A stretch of 64,000 nt of DNA, taken from positions 565,459-629,458 of the forward strand of contig MNCI01007684.1 of NCBI GenBank assembly GCA_015680685.1, given 5' to 3'. Made by a program: the position numbers and the translations under genes. Source of the stretch: Gnetum montanum (Eukaryota > Streptophyta > Gnetopsida > Gnetales > Gnetaceae). Below are positions 44,901 through 55,519 of this stretch, in pieces (the stretch's first letter is position 1; the number at the start of each line of letters is the position of its first letter). The notes beneath the pieces are model-generated. The model worked only from the letters and a program-made list of their open reading frames with translations. It did not search any database and was not told where the DNA came from.

Positions 44901-46359
44901 CGTTTACCAGGTCTGAATGGCAAAGGAAATGGAGGGATTCTCCTTCACACGTCAGCCACAATGAGGGGAGGATCCAAGGTCCATTCCTTATCCAGCCATC
45001 TAAAATTTTTACATCTAGCAAAGAAGTTGGCATAGTGGGTCGGGTACTCTCGAATTTCAAACGTTGGGTGTTCCATAATAGCGGCCTGTACATTGCTAAT
45101 AGCAGTAAATTCACTAATAGCCCTTTTAGTCAATGACAAGGTATCATTATTACCCATGAGACCATTGTCCTTGATAAAGAATCTACATAATAGAAAAAGG
45201 GAAAATTCCTTATGCTCAACATAAATCCAATAATTAGCACGTTAACACACATTGAAATGACAAAAATCTAGATTCTTACCTGCTAGTGTAGTATACAGTA
45301 CCAGGGGGATTCTGGAAATAGGTCATGAGGTGATGAGCCATGAACAGAGTATTGTAGGAGTGATAGCAGTTGAATCTAGGCACCTCCCAGATCCAACTCA
45401 AATGTCTTAGACCTTTGGTGCTTTGTTCGCGGTCTTGCACCCACGTAGTCTCAATCCTACCGTCCATCAGGAACCCCAGGACACCCTATGTAGAATCGAC
45501 CAATAACATCTCCAAAATTGCAGTAGCTACATCACCTAGTAGATGCAACCAGATGATTAAGCTGTAGTTATGTAGCAAAAACTATAGGAACTCCCATGTG
45601 CCTCTTCGGAACCATACTGCCTTCCCCTTTATACTAGCATGAGGGGAAGGTACATTGGCCACGGGAACATGCATGTAGCATAGAATGCCCACAATGTCCA
45701 GAACGATTAGGATGGGCTTTAACATGATACTGCACAATGAAAACATATTTCCATTAGACAAATCATTTGAACATAAACATTCATCATGGTATAATAGAGT
45801 TCGTCTAATTCCCAGAAAATTGCAGATTTCGCTGGCAACGCATGGCCAGAATCGCCCAAACCCTTGCAACAACTCAAGGTCTGCCTCTAACAACGGCAAT
45901 GAAGGCAACATTGCGTATTAATCCAATGTAACATGCAACTATTATGGGAATGAAGGAAAGAAAAAAAAACCCTGATTACACTACCTAAGAAATATAATAC
46001 TGAGGCCTTTCGATTATACACAACGTTTATCTAGTATTATCCAACATTACCTAAACCCTTGTAACAACATAAGGTTCGTCTCCAATAGCAAAGACGAAGG
46101 TAATACCGCAAACAACAATAGCTCAGCCTGAGTAAACAGATATTAACACTCAACGCAAAATATACATTTAGGAAAACAATACAAAACTACGACGTTGCAA
46201 CAAATATGACAATAGTGCAAAAGGGCGAATGACCACTTACCGATTAAGCGGAGTAGCTTCCCGTGCCTCGACTCTAGCCAATGAAGCCTGTTGTAGACAC
46301 TCTTGCACTTTGTCAATTCTGGCTAGTTTAGCGTTCTTTCCCTTAACCTTTGGTGCCAT
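42000..46359 (-). pseudogene. Antisense spliced gene of the Tat-like family, copy 2 (all exons)
   Basis: Minus-strand gene inside plus-strand element B, between protease and RT. Exons: 46359-46241 (119 nt, MAPKVKGKNAKLARIDK, donor GTAAGT), 45729-45280 (450), 45182-44908 (275), 44793 to about 43785, about 43641-43447 (acidic, Glu-rich), 43315-43197 (119), 43102-42287 (816), 42206 to about 42000. Introns of 511, 97, 114, about 140, 131, 94 and 80 bp, all GT...AG. The phase carries across the first three junctions. Roughly 1,000 codons in all. Features: exon 7 has a Trp/Leu/Glu coiled-coil-like block (SLWECQSVKEDLWKRLQWSE) and GETTIPSFFPEPPRWTP; the C terminus is acidic. Stops: TAG twice in exon 2, TGA in exon 3 (CGA expected), one TAA and several TAG in exon 4. 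Function unknown; no transmembrane segment or catalytic motif seen. Confidence 0.83.
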
Positions 46360-46478
46360 GACTGTAATCGAATGGGTTTTTGTAAATCTCCTATTCACGC
46401 CTTGCTTCCACTCCTCCTCTACTATAGCCAAAATCCAAATTCACGATATCTGTAACCTGTCTCGAGTATGAACCATCA

Positions 46479-46487
46479 TTTTATAAA
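46479..46487 (-). promoter_or_regulatory. TATA box of the antisense gene, copy 2
   Basis: TTTATAAAA on the minus strand, about 120 bp upstream of the ATG at 46359. It is the counterpart of CTATAAATA at 32599 in copy 1. Confidence 0.5.
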
Positions 46488-46884
46488 CAAAACGCTTGAA
46501 ACTAATTTTTTCTTTCTGTCCAATCGATGTGGAACTTTCTCGAAATTCCAATGTCAGTATGACATGAAATGCAAAGATTGAGGCATTAATTTCGTTGATA
46601 TCGTGTAGATTGTGGTCCGAAACGACCTTAAAATGATACATTTATCATCTTGTAATTCGGTCGCATTAACTACGGTTTGTACAGAAATTCAAATTTCACA
46701 ACACGCTAGATACGTCACGTTACATTTTTCATTTCATTTCATACGCCAGCATCTAGGAAGCCGAGCTCGTTATTCTCTTATTGTAACGGTCCACTAAGAC
46801 CTTAAACTGGAAGCCTCTTTAATGCTAAAAAGACAAAAACAAACTCTTATTGCTCAACCGATTAGCAGAAAAACAATGTAACAA

Positions 46885-46908
46885 CTTCCTCTTTTAACAT
46901 TTTTGCAG
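46885..46908 (+). promoter_or_regulatory. Sense 3' splice site before the RT ORF of element B
   Basis: CTTCCTCTTTTAACATTTTT then GCAG: a pyrimidine-rich tract and AG at 46907-46908, directly followed by an open phase that runs into RT. Element C has GGCTTTTTCTTATTGTGGCAG ending at 32071 (minus) at the same place, and the bases after it align. A possible donor is GTAAAC at 41072 in B and GTATCG at 55512 in C; these are weak. Ogre elements are known to carry an intron between protease and RT, so I infer the same here. Confidence 0.6.
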
Positions 46909-49900
46909 GGCGATTTGCAAATGGATGTAGCTTTATCCACACCATTAGCCTTAACAGGCCCATACAGGGAAACCATTAGATAGTTTAAATACACGGTGAT
47001 AGAAATAGAACCTACCCCTTGTGACGCAACCATAGCAATGTCGGAACTATCCCCAGATTGGCTAGAACATTTGGCCCAAACTGTAGACCTAGAGGCTAGT
47101 GATGTGATTGAGGATTCTCTCGATGAGGTCCCTATGGTTACGCATAAAGGTAAGAATAAAACTCTTAGAGTTAGTTCCCTTTTAGACCAACAAATACAGA
47201 GTGGCATAACGTGAGTGCTGCAAAACAATGTTGCTGTATTTGCATAGTCATACGAAGATAGGCCGGGATTAGACCTGATATTAATATAGCATAACATAAT
47301 TTTAGACCCACACATCAAACCAATTAGATAGAAGGCATGTAAGATTAAGCTAGAAATTGTGCTAGCAATGCATAATGAAATCACCAAGTTGTATCAGGCT
47401 GGTTTCATTCACGTAGTTGATTACTCAGACTAGGTGTCCAACATCGTAGTTGTCTCTAAGAAAACGGGAGGTATACGCATCTGCATAGACTTCCGAGATC
47501 TAAAGAAAGCTACAATTAAGGACAATTTCCCATTATCTAGTATTTAGTATCGACCAATTGATCAACACAACAACTGGTCACATGCTTTTATCCTTCATGG
47601 ATGGTTTCTTAGGTTATAATCAAATTGGCATTAACTCGGACCATTAGTTGATCACAATATTCATGACACCCTAGGGGACCTTCTGTTACACTATGATGCC
47701 TTTTGGACTAAAAAATGCTGGGGAAACATATCAACGGGCCATGACATACATCTTTAGCGACTACCTTTTAGGGAGATTGAATGACTATGTAGATGACATA
47801 GCTGTCAAGTCTATAAAGTTTGAAGATCATTCAAAAGACCTAGAGTTAGTCCTTAAACGATGCCTTAAGTATGACTTACGTCTTAACCCAAAGAAATGCA
47901 TATTCAGAGTTAAAATTGGATGCATGTTGGGGTTTTTGGTATCAAAGACTGGCATCTGAGTCAACCCTGACAAGGCCAAATTCATCGTTGATTTAACACC
48001 ACCCACAAACCTCAAAGAACTACATGGGTTACAGTGCAGGCTTCAATTCATCGGGCGATTCATCTCGAAATTAACAGATAAATTACATCCCATGCAACAC
48101 CTTCTTAAGAAGGATGTTAATTTTGAATGGACCGATGACTGCCAGCGTATATTTGACAATTTAAAAAAGGAGTTACAACGTTTGCCAATGGCTTTCCCGT
48201 CGCAAAGAGATCAACCTTTTTACATCTATATAGCTAGCTCAGACGTGTCCATAGCTGCGTTACTGTGCCAAAAAAGGAACAATAGGTCTAAAGCCCCTAT
48301 CTATTACCTCAGTCATGTCCTATTTGCGTACGAGACAAGGTACAATGAAGTAGAGCATAATCGTTTGGCATTAGTTTTTGTGCTTAAAAAATGTAGGCAT
48401 TATCATTTCCGTAGTCAAGTCAACATAATTTGTAAAAGAAAAATCCTACGAGCTATCTCAAGCAACTTATATGAGAGTAGCAGGATAGCTTGTTGGAAGG
48501 CTATCACTGCGGAATTTGATTTACATTATGTTAGCCAATCATCTACAAAATGTTAGCAACATCACCCACTAAAAATCAAGCTACGATAGAGCCAGAATTC
48601 CCAGATAAGCATGTACATAGTTTAAGCCCTGTATCAATAGGCGTCGAAGCGATGTTATACTTCAACGGAGCTTCGACTACTAGAGGCGGCAGTGCTGCTG
48701 CTGTCATTATGCTTACCCTTGAGGATGTGTGTCCATCGGCTTACCACCTAACATTCCCTTGTACGAACAACATGGTAGAGTATGAGGGGCTCCTCAGAGG
48801 GTTGTTGATAGCCAGAGAACTTAATGTTCAACACTTGGCAATCTGAGGCAATTCGATGCTCATCATCAATCAAATTATAGGAGTCTATGCCTACAGGGCT
48901 GTGCATCTACAACCCTACTACGATATGGCTAAAGATCTTCTCAAACAATTCGTGACAACCAATGCCTAACATGTGCCACACAATGAAAATGTTGCTGCTA
49001 ATTCATTGGCAACACTAGCATTAAACGTGCACCACACTTGTTTGCCACTTGGCTTGCTTTAATGATAGAATGTACAGATCTTATCATTCAAGCAGTGTAG
49101 ATTTATTCATTAAACGTGGAAGGGATGTCAGAATGGTATGACAGCATTAAAACTTACCTTTTGCATGGCGAACCACCATAGGAGTTAACACATGCACAAA
49201 AAGATGCAGTGCGCAAGCGTGCCAAGAAATACATCATCCTTGGAGATAGTACACTCTGTAGACGCTCCTTCGATGGAGTATTATTTACCTACGTTAACAG
49301 GGACCAAGCACAACGAATATTTAGCAAAGTTCATGAAGGTTTGTGCAGAGGACACGTAGCCCCGCGGGCAATAACTGCTAAAATCATATGCTTAGGGTAC
49401 TATTGGCCATACATGGAAAAAGACTGCCTTGCTAAGGTTAAGACGTGTGACACGTATCAGTGTTATGCAAATCTAATACACGTGTCACCAACTGAGTTGC
49501 ATACTACATAGATCACTTGGCCATTCCAGCAATGGGGACTGGACATCATAGGTCCCATCGCACCCAAATCTTCCGTAGGACATAGCTTCATTATCAACGC
49601 CACCGAATATTTTATGAAGTGAGTCGAGGCTATTCCCCTACAAAAGATTACATCTCAACAGGTTTGCCATTTCATCTTAGACAATATCGTAACTAGATTT
49701 GGGCTCCCTATGACTATTGTGACCGACAATGGGCCACAATTTAGTAGCACAGAAACCAAGTCTTTCTGCGATAACCTTGGTATCAAGCAATCTTTCTCTT
49801 CACCTTATTACCCACAAGTAAATGGTCAGGCAAAAGCGAAAAACAAAGTGATTATCAATCTACTTAAGAAGATGCTCAATATTAACAAAAAACGGTGGCA

Positions 49901-50362
49901 TGAAAAAATCCTCTACGTGTTATGGGCGTATCGTACAACGTGTAGAACAGCTACAGACAAGATGCCCTACAACCTAGTCTATGGGTCCAAAGCAGTGCTG
50001 CCCTTGGAATTATAGGTTCCCTCATTGTGGATGGTCCTATCCATGATTATAAATGAGACTCAGCACAATGAGTCTAGAATCGTGGATTTAGATTCAGTGG
50101 AGGAGAAATGCATCTACATGCTTGACACCATCGAGAGATATCAGGATAAATAGAGACAAAAGCATCAGCACAACCTGCATCAATGATCGATCAAGAAAGG
50201 ATACTTAGTTCTCAAGGCCATTCGTGAACCAGTAGGCAAGTTCTCTGCAAATTGGGAAGACCATTTCCTGGTCATCGACGCATATGGCAACAGAGCATTC
50301 AAGTTAGCAGACATTGACGGAAATGAGCACTCAAACCCAGTGAACCATTTGTACTTGAAATG
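46909..50362 (+). pseudogene. pol of element B: RT, RNase H, second RNase H, integrase
   Basis: Opens at the splice acceptor (GDLQMDVALSTPLALTG) in the phase of 46996. RT: VSKKTGGIRICIDFRDLKKA near 47455-47515, a frame change about 47545-47690, MMPFGLKNAGETYQRAM at 47693, catalytic Y-V-D-D at 47786-47797. RNase H 48092-48556 (FYIYIASSDVSIAALL, HYHFRSQVNI). Second, archaeal-type RNase H about 48640-48990 (FNGASTTRGGSAAAVI, TNNMVEYEGLLRGLLIARE), a Tat-lineage acquisition. Integrase 49209-50362: HHCC region with one Cys read as Tyr (CDTYQCY), core WGLDIIGPIAP and TDNGPQF, catalytic Glu changed to Lys (QAKAKNK), LYVLWAYRTTCRTATDK, C-terminal FKLADIDGNEHSNPVNHLYL. Stops are few and mostly TAG. No chromodomain. 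Confidence 0.9.
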
Positions 50363-51947
50363 ATATTACGTCTAAACATCGACTCAGCACAAACACAAGG
50401 TAACAAACGTCCGCTACAATGTAAAACTGGCAAAGTTGTACACATCTGCTATAATGTAAGACTGGCAATTCTTGCATGCGTTCGCCAAGACGCTAAACTG
50501 GAAAAATTTCCGACCATCCTCCATGATGTGAAACTAGCAAGGTAAGCATACATCTGCTGAGATGCTAAATCAACATAGACTTGTCCCTAGCTCACAACAT
50601 AAAACTGACACCCACAGCATGGTCTGCTGAGACCATAAACTAGCTCTTCCACCATCCGCTATGATGTAAAACTAGTAGATTGTAGTCTGCTCAGACGTTA
50701 AATCGAGACCATGGCCTGCTGAGGCTTAAAACCAGCAACGATAGTCAACCAAGACTCAAAACTAGAATCATCCAAGCATTCCATGAAGCAAGTGCACATG
50801 GTCATTCTTGCACAGCATCCCTACTAGATAGAATGGGTAGGACGTTGGGATAGACACAATGTCGTTACCTCGCTGGCATTCTGCTGATTCCTCGGACATG
50901 CCGAAAGGCATACTACTGACCCCTTGGAGATGTTGCTACGACGACCACTCTATAGTTGCACCTCCTAGGATCAATTTCACCGCTTGGGACCCTAAAGAAA
51001 CTACGACCACCCATAGCCTCAGCGGCCTCCATCGATCACCGTCACTAGATTCTGTCTTAGCAGATTCATTTGACATGTTCTTTGTACAATCCTACGAGCA
51101 AGTTGAATCTGGCTATCAACGATAACCTCAAGAACTGTGGCATCAACATTGGCACCTTTGCTACTTGCTGTGGTCCCAGTTTCAAATGTCTACGCTCTCC
51201 TCTTCACTTTGGATAGTGCTTATTTCAATAGCCTCCCTCCTTAGCGATTAGGATGATTGCTTCTGTATTCTGTTCTTTGTTATGTTTTGCAGGTTACTTG
51301 CTACAACAGCATTGATTGAGAGTGCATTCATTAGTAGGTAAGGTGTTGTGACGTCCCAAAGTGATTGCTTAGACTAGCTTGGCCACCTAGGAGTGCAAAT
51401 CCTACCTCTCCCTCCATTAGATCCATTATCATGTTTTATCCTTCCTTTGTCCTCATGACCACTGTTACCTCTTGCTTTGCTTGTACACAGCGTGAATATT
51501 CTAGCAACACTCTTTCGCATCTTCATGTCTATGAACTGGCATAACGCAACTCACCTAAGTGGAATGTAATTCAAAAAAAAATGGGGGTAAAGTTTGGCAA
51601 AATGAATGTAAAACAGCTCCTCCGGGCCACGTGGGTGTAAAAAAACTCGTCTGCGCAAGCCCTCCATATATAGTATGACAACATAACCTTTGCAAATACA
51701 TTCACAGAAGGATGCTATAACTTGTTTGCAAAAGTTTCATGTTCACGTGCTTGAGTCTTTCCCGAACCTCCCTCCTTTTAATCCTGTAAAATCCCTTTTA
51801 TGTTTCTTCCCCTATCCTACCTTGGCACTCACAGGTTTGGCAAAGAGACATTTGAGCAATCTCTGATGGATGTTGTTGGTGCCTTTACCTCTCTGGTGTT
51901 TCGTATTCTTTTTCAATGTCTTTTGGGCAAGCCCTCTAAACATCAAC
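50363..51947 (+). other. Element B 3' untranslated region
   Basis: No gene supported. 50440-50770 has about nine degenerate units (CTGCT(A/G)(A/T)GA then TAAAACTAG-type sequence) matching the 3' repeats of element C. The 88-aa ORF at 50859-51125 has no family resemblance and no counterpart that I could see in C. The end aligns with the 3' region of C. Confidence 0.65.
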
Positions 51948-51960
51948 AAAGAGGGGCCAT
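51948..51960 (+). other. Polypurine tract of element B
   Basis: AAAGAGGGGCCAT immediately before the 3' LTR; nearly identical to the tract of element C. Confidence 0.85.
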
Positions 51961-53169
51961 TGAAACACCATAAAATTTTCGAAGCCTCGACGGATAGGCA
52001 AAATCTAGTGACCCAAGCAAGAAGTCGCGACAAGGCGCAGCACAGTATAGATGAACTTTAGAAGATAGAACGAAATAACAGGTGCATGGCAGCAAGACTT
52101 CACTTTGTGAGTTTTCCATCTTTTGAAATCTCAACATTTAACATATTACGCTGCATTACGCAACATAGCGTAATGCCGCGTAGTGCAGCGTAATATCAAA
52201 GACAGTCCACCGTAGCATCAAGGATGGAAAACATGTAAGACTTCGACAGCCCAGTAAAAATATCAAGGCCTAGGCAACGATCTGTAGCATGACGTGCATT
52301 TCAGTGGGTTTTCTTTCTTGCTTAAGGGGCCCATTACGCTGCTTTACGTAGTGCGGCATAGTAAAAGTCCCGAAAAAGATAGAAATAGAGGAAGCGTGGC
52401 AACAATACTTCAACTTTTGTGGTTTCATTATTTTATGCTGAATTACACTACGATGCATAATTTAGTATAATGTAGCATAATTTAAATAATGATAGGCACA
52501 TTTCAGACATCAGTAGCTCATACGCCACAATACGCTCTCTAGCGTATTATAGCGTAATCAAAGCACAGTCAGTTGCCAAAGCTTGCACGAGGGTAGTTAA
52601 TCAGCAATCGTGAGAATGTCAGAGGTGATTGGCAAGAATTCTTGATCAGAAACAATCGGCTATCGGATATTCTCCCCCAGGTTTGACTTCCTTGCACCTA
52701 GATTGGCTAGATCAAGGTAGATTGATCCTCGCTTGTTTCATCTTTAGATAACTTTCTTCTTACTGGCATGTACTTCATCCAAACCGAAGCCCGCCTGAAA
52801 TCATTATATCAAACATATTGTTTCTCATAAATTAAATCCCAAATCTTGTGATCGTATTCTTTACAAAATCTAATCCCTTGCATCCTAGTTATATAGATTT
52901 GACAATATCATCTAAATCGTTTGCATTGTCTTCAATTTTGTTCGGAATTAATAACATTGCATCATCTTATAAAGAATCTTCATTTTTCCATCAAATTATT
53001 ACCAAACATTTTGCTAATTAAATAAGTCCTTGTCTAATCGACAAGACCATTCAGGGCACCTTGGATTCATTTTTCTCTCCAGCACGGTCCTCGCACGAAT
53101 CCAAGGTTAGAACTGTGTACATAGACTTTTGTTCGGTATTTCTAGCGACTGACGTTTTCCGTTGTTACA
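51961..53169 (+). repeat. 3' LTR of element B (190-bp deletion, no TATA)
   Basis: 1,209 bp, collinear with 35666-37064 except for one 190-bp gap near 52600, which removes the segment from about 36305 to 36495 of the 5' LTR, including the TATA box. It ends GTTACA and is followed by the duplicated CAACC. Confidence 0.93.
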
Positions 53170-53300
53170 CAACCTCTAATTACTAAGTGTTTTTTTTTCT
53201 ACCCAATGTTTGCTACATTGTGTTATGCTAGGTAGCATTTCACAGCGTAGCATCTACTTCAAGTTGGTATAATTTTCTTACCGTGACTATGCTTTATTAG

Positions 53301-55019
53301 CAGAGGAAGAAGAGGAAAAAGGGGAAGAAGAGATGGTGGCCCCTACAATAGGGGCAACTGGTGAAAATGAACAGGCTCTAGCCATAGAGGAAAGGGCCCC
53401 AACCGATGAAGAAGGGGCCCCTGCTACAAAATAAAGGTCCTCGGATGGTCAGGAAGAGGTCCCCGCTAATGAAGAGGAGGCCCCTACCAATAAATAAAGA
53501 GGCCCAGCCAATGAGGAAGAGGCTCCTGGAAATTTGTTAGTGGCCCCTGTTGATGACCCTTTTGCGAAGAGTAGTACAGTACTAGAGGAGCACATGAGCA
53601 TTGAGGATGCTGCTACGTTGTTGGGTCAACTGGAAGGAGAGGGGCTCCATTTTGATGCTAGTGAGTTTGACTACATATTTGACAGTGTGTCGATGGGTGA
53701 CCCCCTCACTATCATCCCTGAGGATTTGCTGGGTAGGAGCTTTACATTGTCATTTATGTTGTTCATCAGCTTTTTCATGGTTTATCTCCACTGTGGCTAA
53801 CACATTTCACTGTGCAGCTGATATCATTGTTGATACCTTTGACCCTTCCTCAATCTTCCTACGACCGTGGACCGAGACCTCTGAAAAATTTACTTTCATG
53901 GAGGGGGTGGTTGATGACATGGTCGATCATCTGAAGCAGATCGATCTGGAAGTGGGTAAGTGAAAGTTTCTATGCTAAACTCTATAAATTGTTGTTTCTT
54001 TACTATGCCATTGTGACTAATGCATTTCTATGTGCGGTTGGTAGCCTCTTGTCTCAAGTGGGACCCTAAGCAAGCGATTGAGGTTGACGCCATGCTTGAA
54101 TTTCCACTGGAGGTGACTGAAGTACCTCATCACATATATGATGAAGCGAGCCAATATGCACTATACTCAGCATACACCTTCTGGGAATGTAGGCGTGTGA
54201 ACGAAGACCTCTGGAAATGGGCACAGAGGCTTGAGCGAGAGAAGGCCAATCTAATTGCCGAGGTGGGAGATCTCCAATCTAGGAACAAATTCCTATTGGT
54301 CCGAGATACTAACGATGGTAGTTGGCACATGGCCGTCATCGACTATGCAAGGTATTGGATAGCCATGTGACGCAACAATGAGGCCATTCATGATATAATA
54401 AAATAGTGCATGCAAATGGACCTACTAGCCTAGAAGAACCAAGACAGGAAGGACTACAATGCAAAAGTTTACAAGTGGGGGAAAGCACAGAAAAACCAAA
54501 AACACATGTATAAACTAGAAAGTGTCACCTACCATAAACAATATTGGGATGCCTTTATCAAGTTGCATACTTACGAGGTATTCCTTGACATTATTGGCAC
54601 TTCTAGGGCTTACGACAGGTTTATGCAACAGGTGATAGTGAGTGAATCCCCTGAATTGGAAATGACCTTTCCCATAGGTGAGACCACTATTGCTACCTTT
54701 TCTCTCGGACCACCGAGATGGATAGTCATAGAAAAGGATAAAGTTGTAGCAAGCACTGATCTAGGAGATAGGAATTGGGTTGATATTATGGAGGAGGAGA
54801 GATCTTGCAATGTCTCATGGCAAGCATGGATCGGATACCCCCTGAAACAGATGTTGGGTCATCTCGGGTCAAGCATTTTTTGGTGTTGTGATAATTTATT
54901 TTATTTGAGTCCTTATTGTAGCTTTAACTAACTACTTCATTTTCCTTGTGGTACAGAATCTAGATAAAAACACAGGATCTAATGAGGCAGGGGATGATGG
55001 AGCAGGCGAAGGGTCATAG
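53301..55019 (+). pseudogene. Antisense spliced gene, copy 1, 3' part (exons 5-8)
   Basis: Continuation of the gene begun at 32742, separated from it by element B. An acceptor (CTTTATTAG) opens exon 5 at 53301-53732, a very acidic repetitive exon (AEEEEEKGEEEM, then repeats of E(E)APxxxE) ending at donor GTAGG; exon 6 53818-53955 (FTFMEGVVDDMVDHLKQID, donor GTAAGT); exon 7 54045-54867 (KWDPKQAIEVDA, FWECRRVNEDLWKWAQRLE, VFLDIIGTSRAYDRF, PIGETTIATFSLGPPRW); exon 8 54957-55019 with acidic end GDDGAGEGS and stop TAG. Introns are 85, 89 and 89 bp. Exons 6-8 match copy 2 segment by segment. Stops TAG/TAA interrupt exons 5 and 7. Confidence 0.8.
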
Positions 55020-55194
55020 CGTAGTAGCAGATAATTTTATTTGGGATTCTCGCAAAGAATGTTGTAAACATTATTGATTAACATTTTGAATGAAAAAAAT
55101 GGAATATGGATAGATTTATTTCATTTTGGCTTATGTGTTGTATTTATTTTTATTTTATTCTTTATATTTTTTTATTAATTAAACTCGTTGGGAG

Positions 55195-55345
55195 CATCTA
55201 GTTTTAGTTTTAGGCCATTTCAGGCCATAACAATAGTTTTAGGCCATTCCAGGCCATCACTAGTTTTAGGCCATTTCAGGCCATCAATAGTTTTAGGCCA
55301 TTGTATGATGGTAAAGAAATTTTTTTTTGCTAGTTTTAGGCCTTA
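55195..55345. repeat. Minisatellite of element C (about 4 units)
   Basis: Units like TAGTTTTAGGCCATTTCAGG plus CCATCAA, 27 to 30 bp, reverse complement of the element B minisatellite unit as expected from the opposite orientation. The last unit grades into TTTTAGGCCTTAGTAGACCA, which has the core of the 3' tandem repeats. Confidence 0.85.
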
Positions 55346-55519
55346 GTAGACCATGGCATAATGTAAACAGTGGACGTGATGTAAATGGTTTAAAGAATGA
55401 GGTAGACACTTAGCGTAAATGAATGAATATGCAGAAAACAAAGAATAAATGTATGATAAGAGTTAATCATGTCAAAAGTAGTGGAGTAGTTATACTATGC
55501 AAGTAACGATACTTCTCAC

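Larger units (their letters stand above)
35666..53169 (+). mobile_element. Element B: full-length Tat/Ogre-like retrotransposon nested in element C
   Basis: 17,504 bp on the plus strand, with LTRs 35666-37064 and 51961-53169 (TGAAACACC...GTTACA) and a perfect target duplication CAACC at 35661-35665 and 53170-53174. Order: LTR, tRNA-Asn type primer site, gag-protease 37322-41067, 27-bp minisatellite, antisense spliced gene (46359 to about 42000), RT-RNase H-second RNase H-integrase 46909-50362, tandem repeats, polypurine tract, LTR. It is the same family as C and landed inside C's antisense gene in the opposite orientation. LTRs differ at about one base in ten by eye, mainly transitions. Confidence 0.95.

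Noticed and set aside
50859-51125. 88-aa ORF after integrase in element B
   Set aside because: No similarity to the corresponding region of element C and no recognised motif.
35666-53169. Endogenous pararetrovirus or other plant virus insertion
   Set aside because: Paired LTRs, tRNA-Asn primer site, target duplications and an integrase identify a Ty3/gypsy retrotransposon; no movement-protein-like region was seen.
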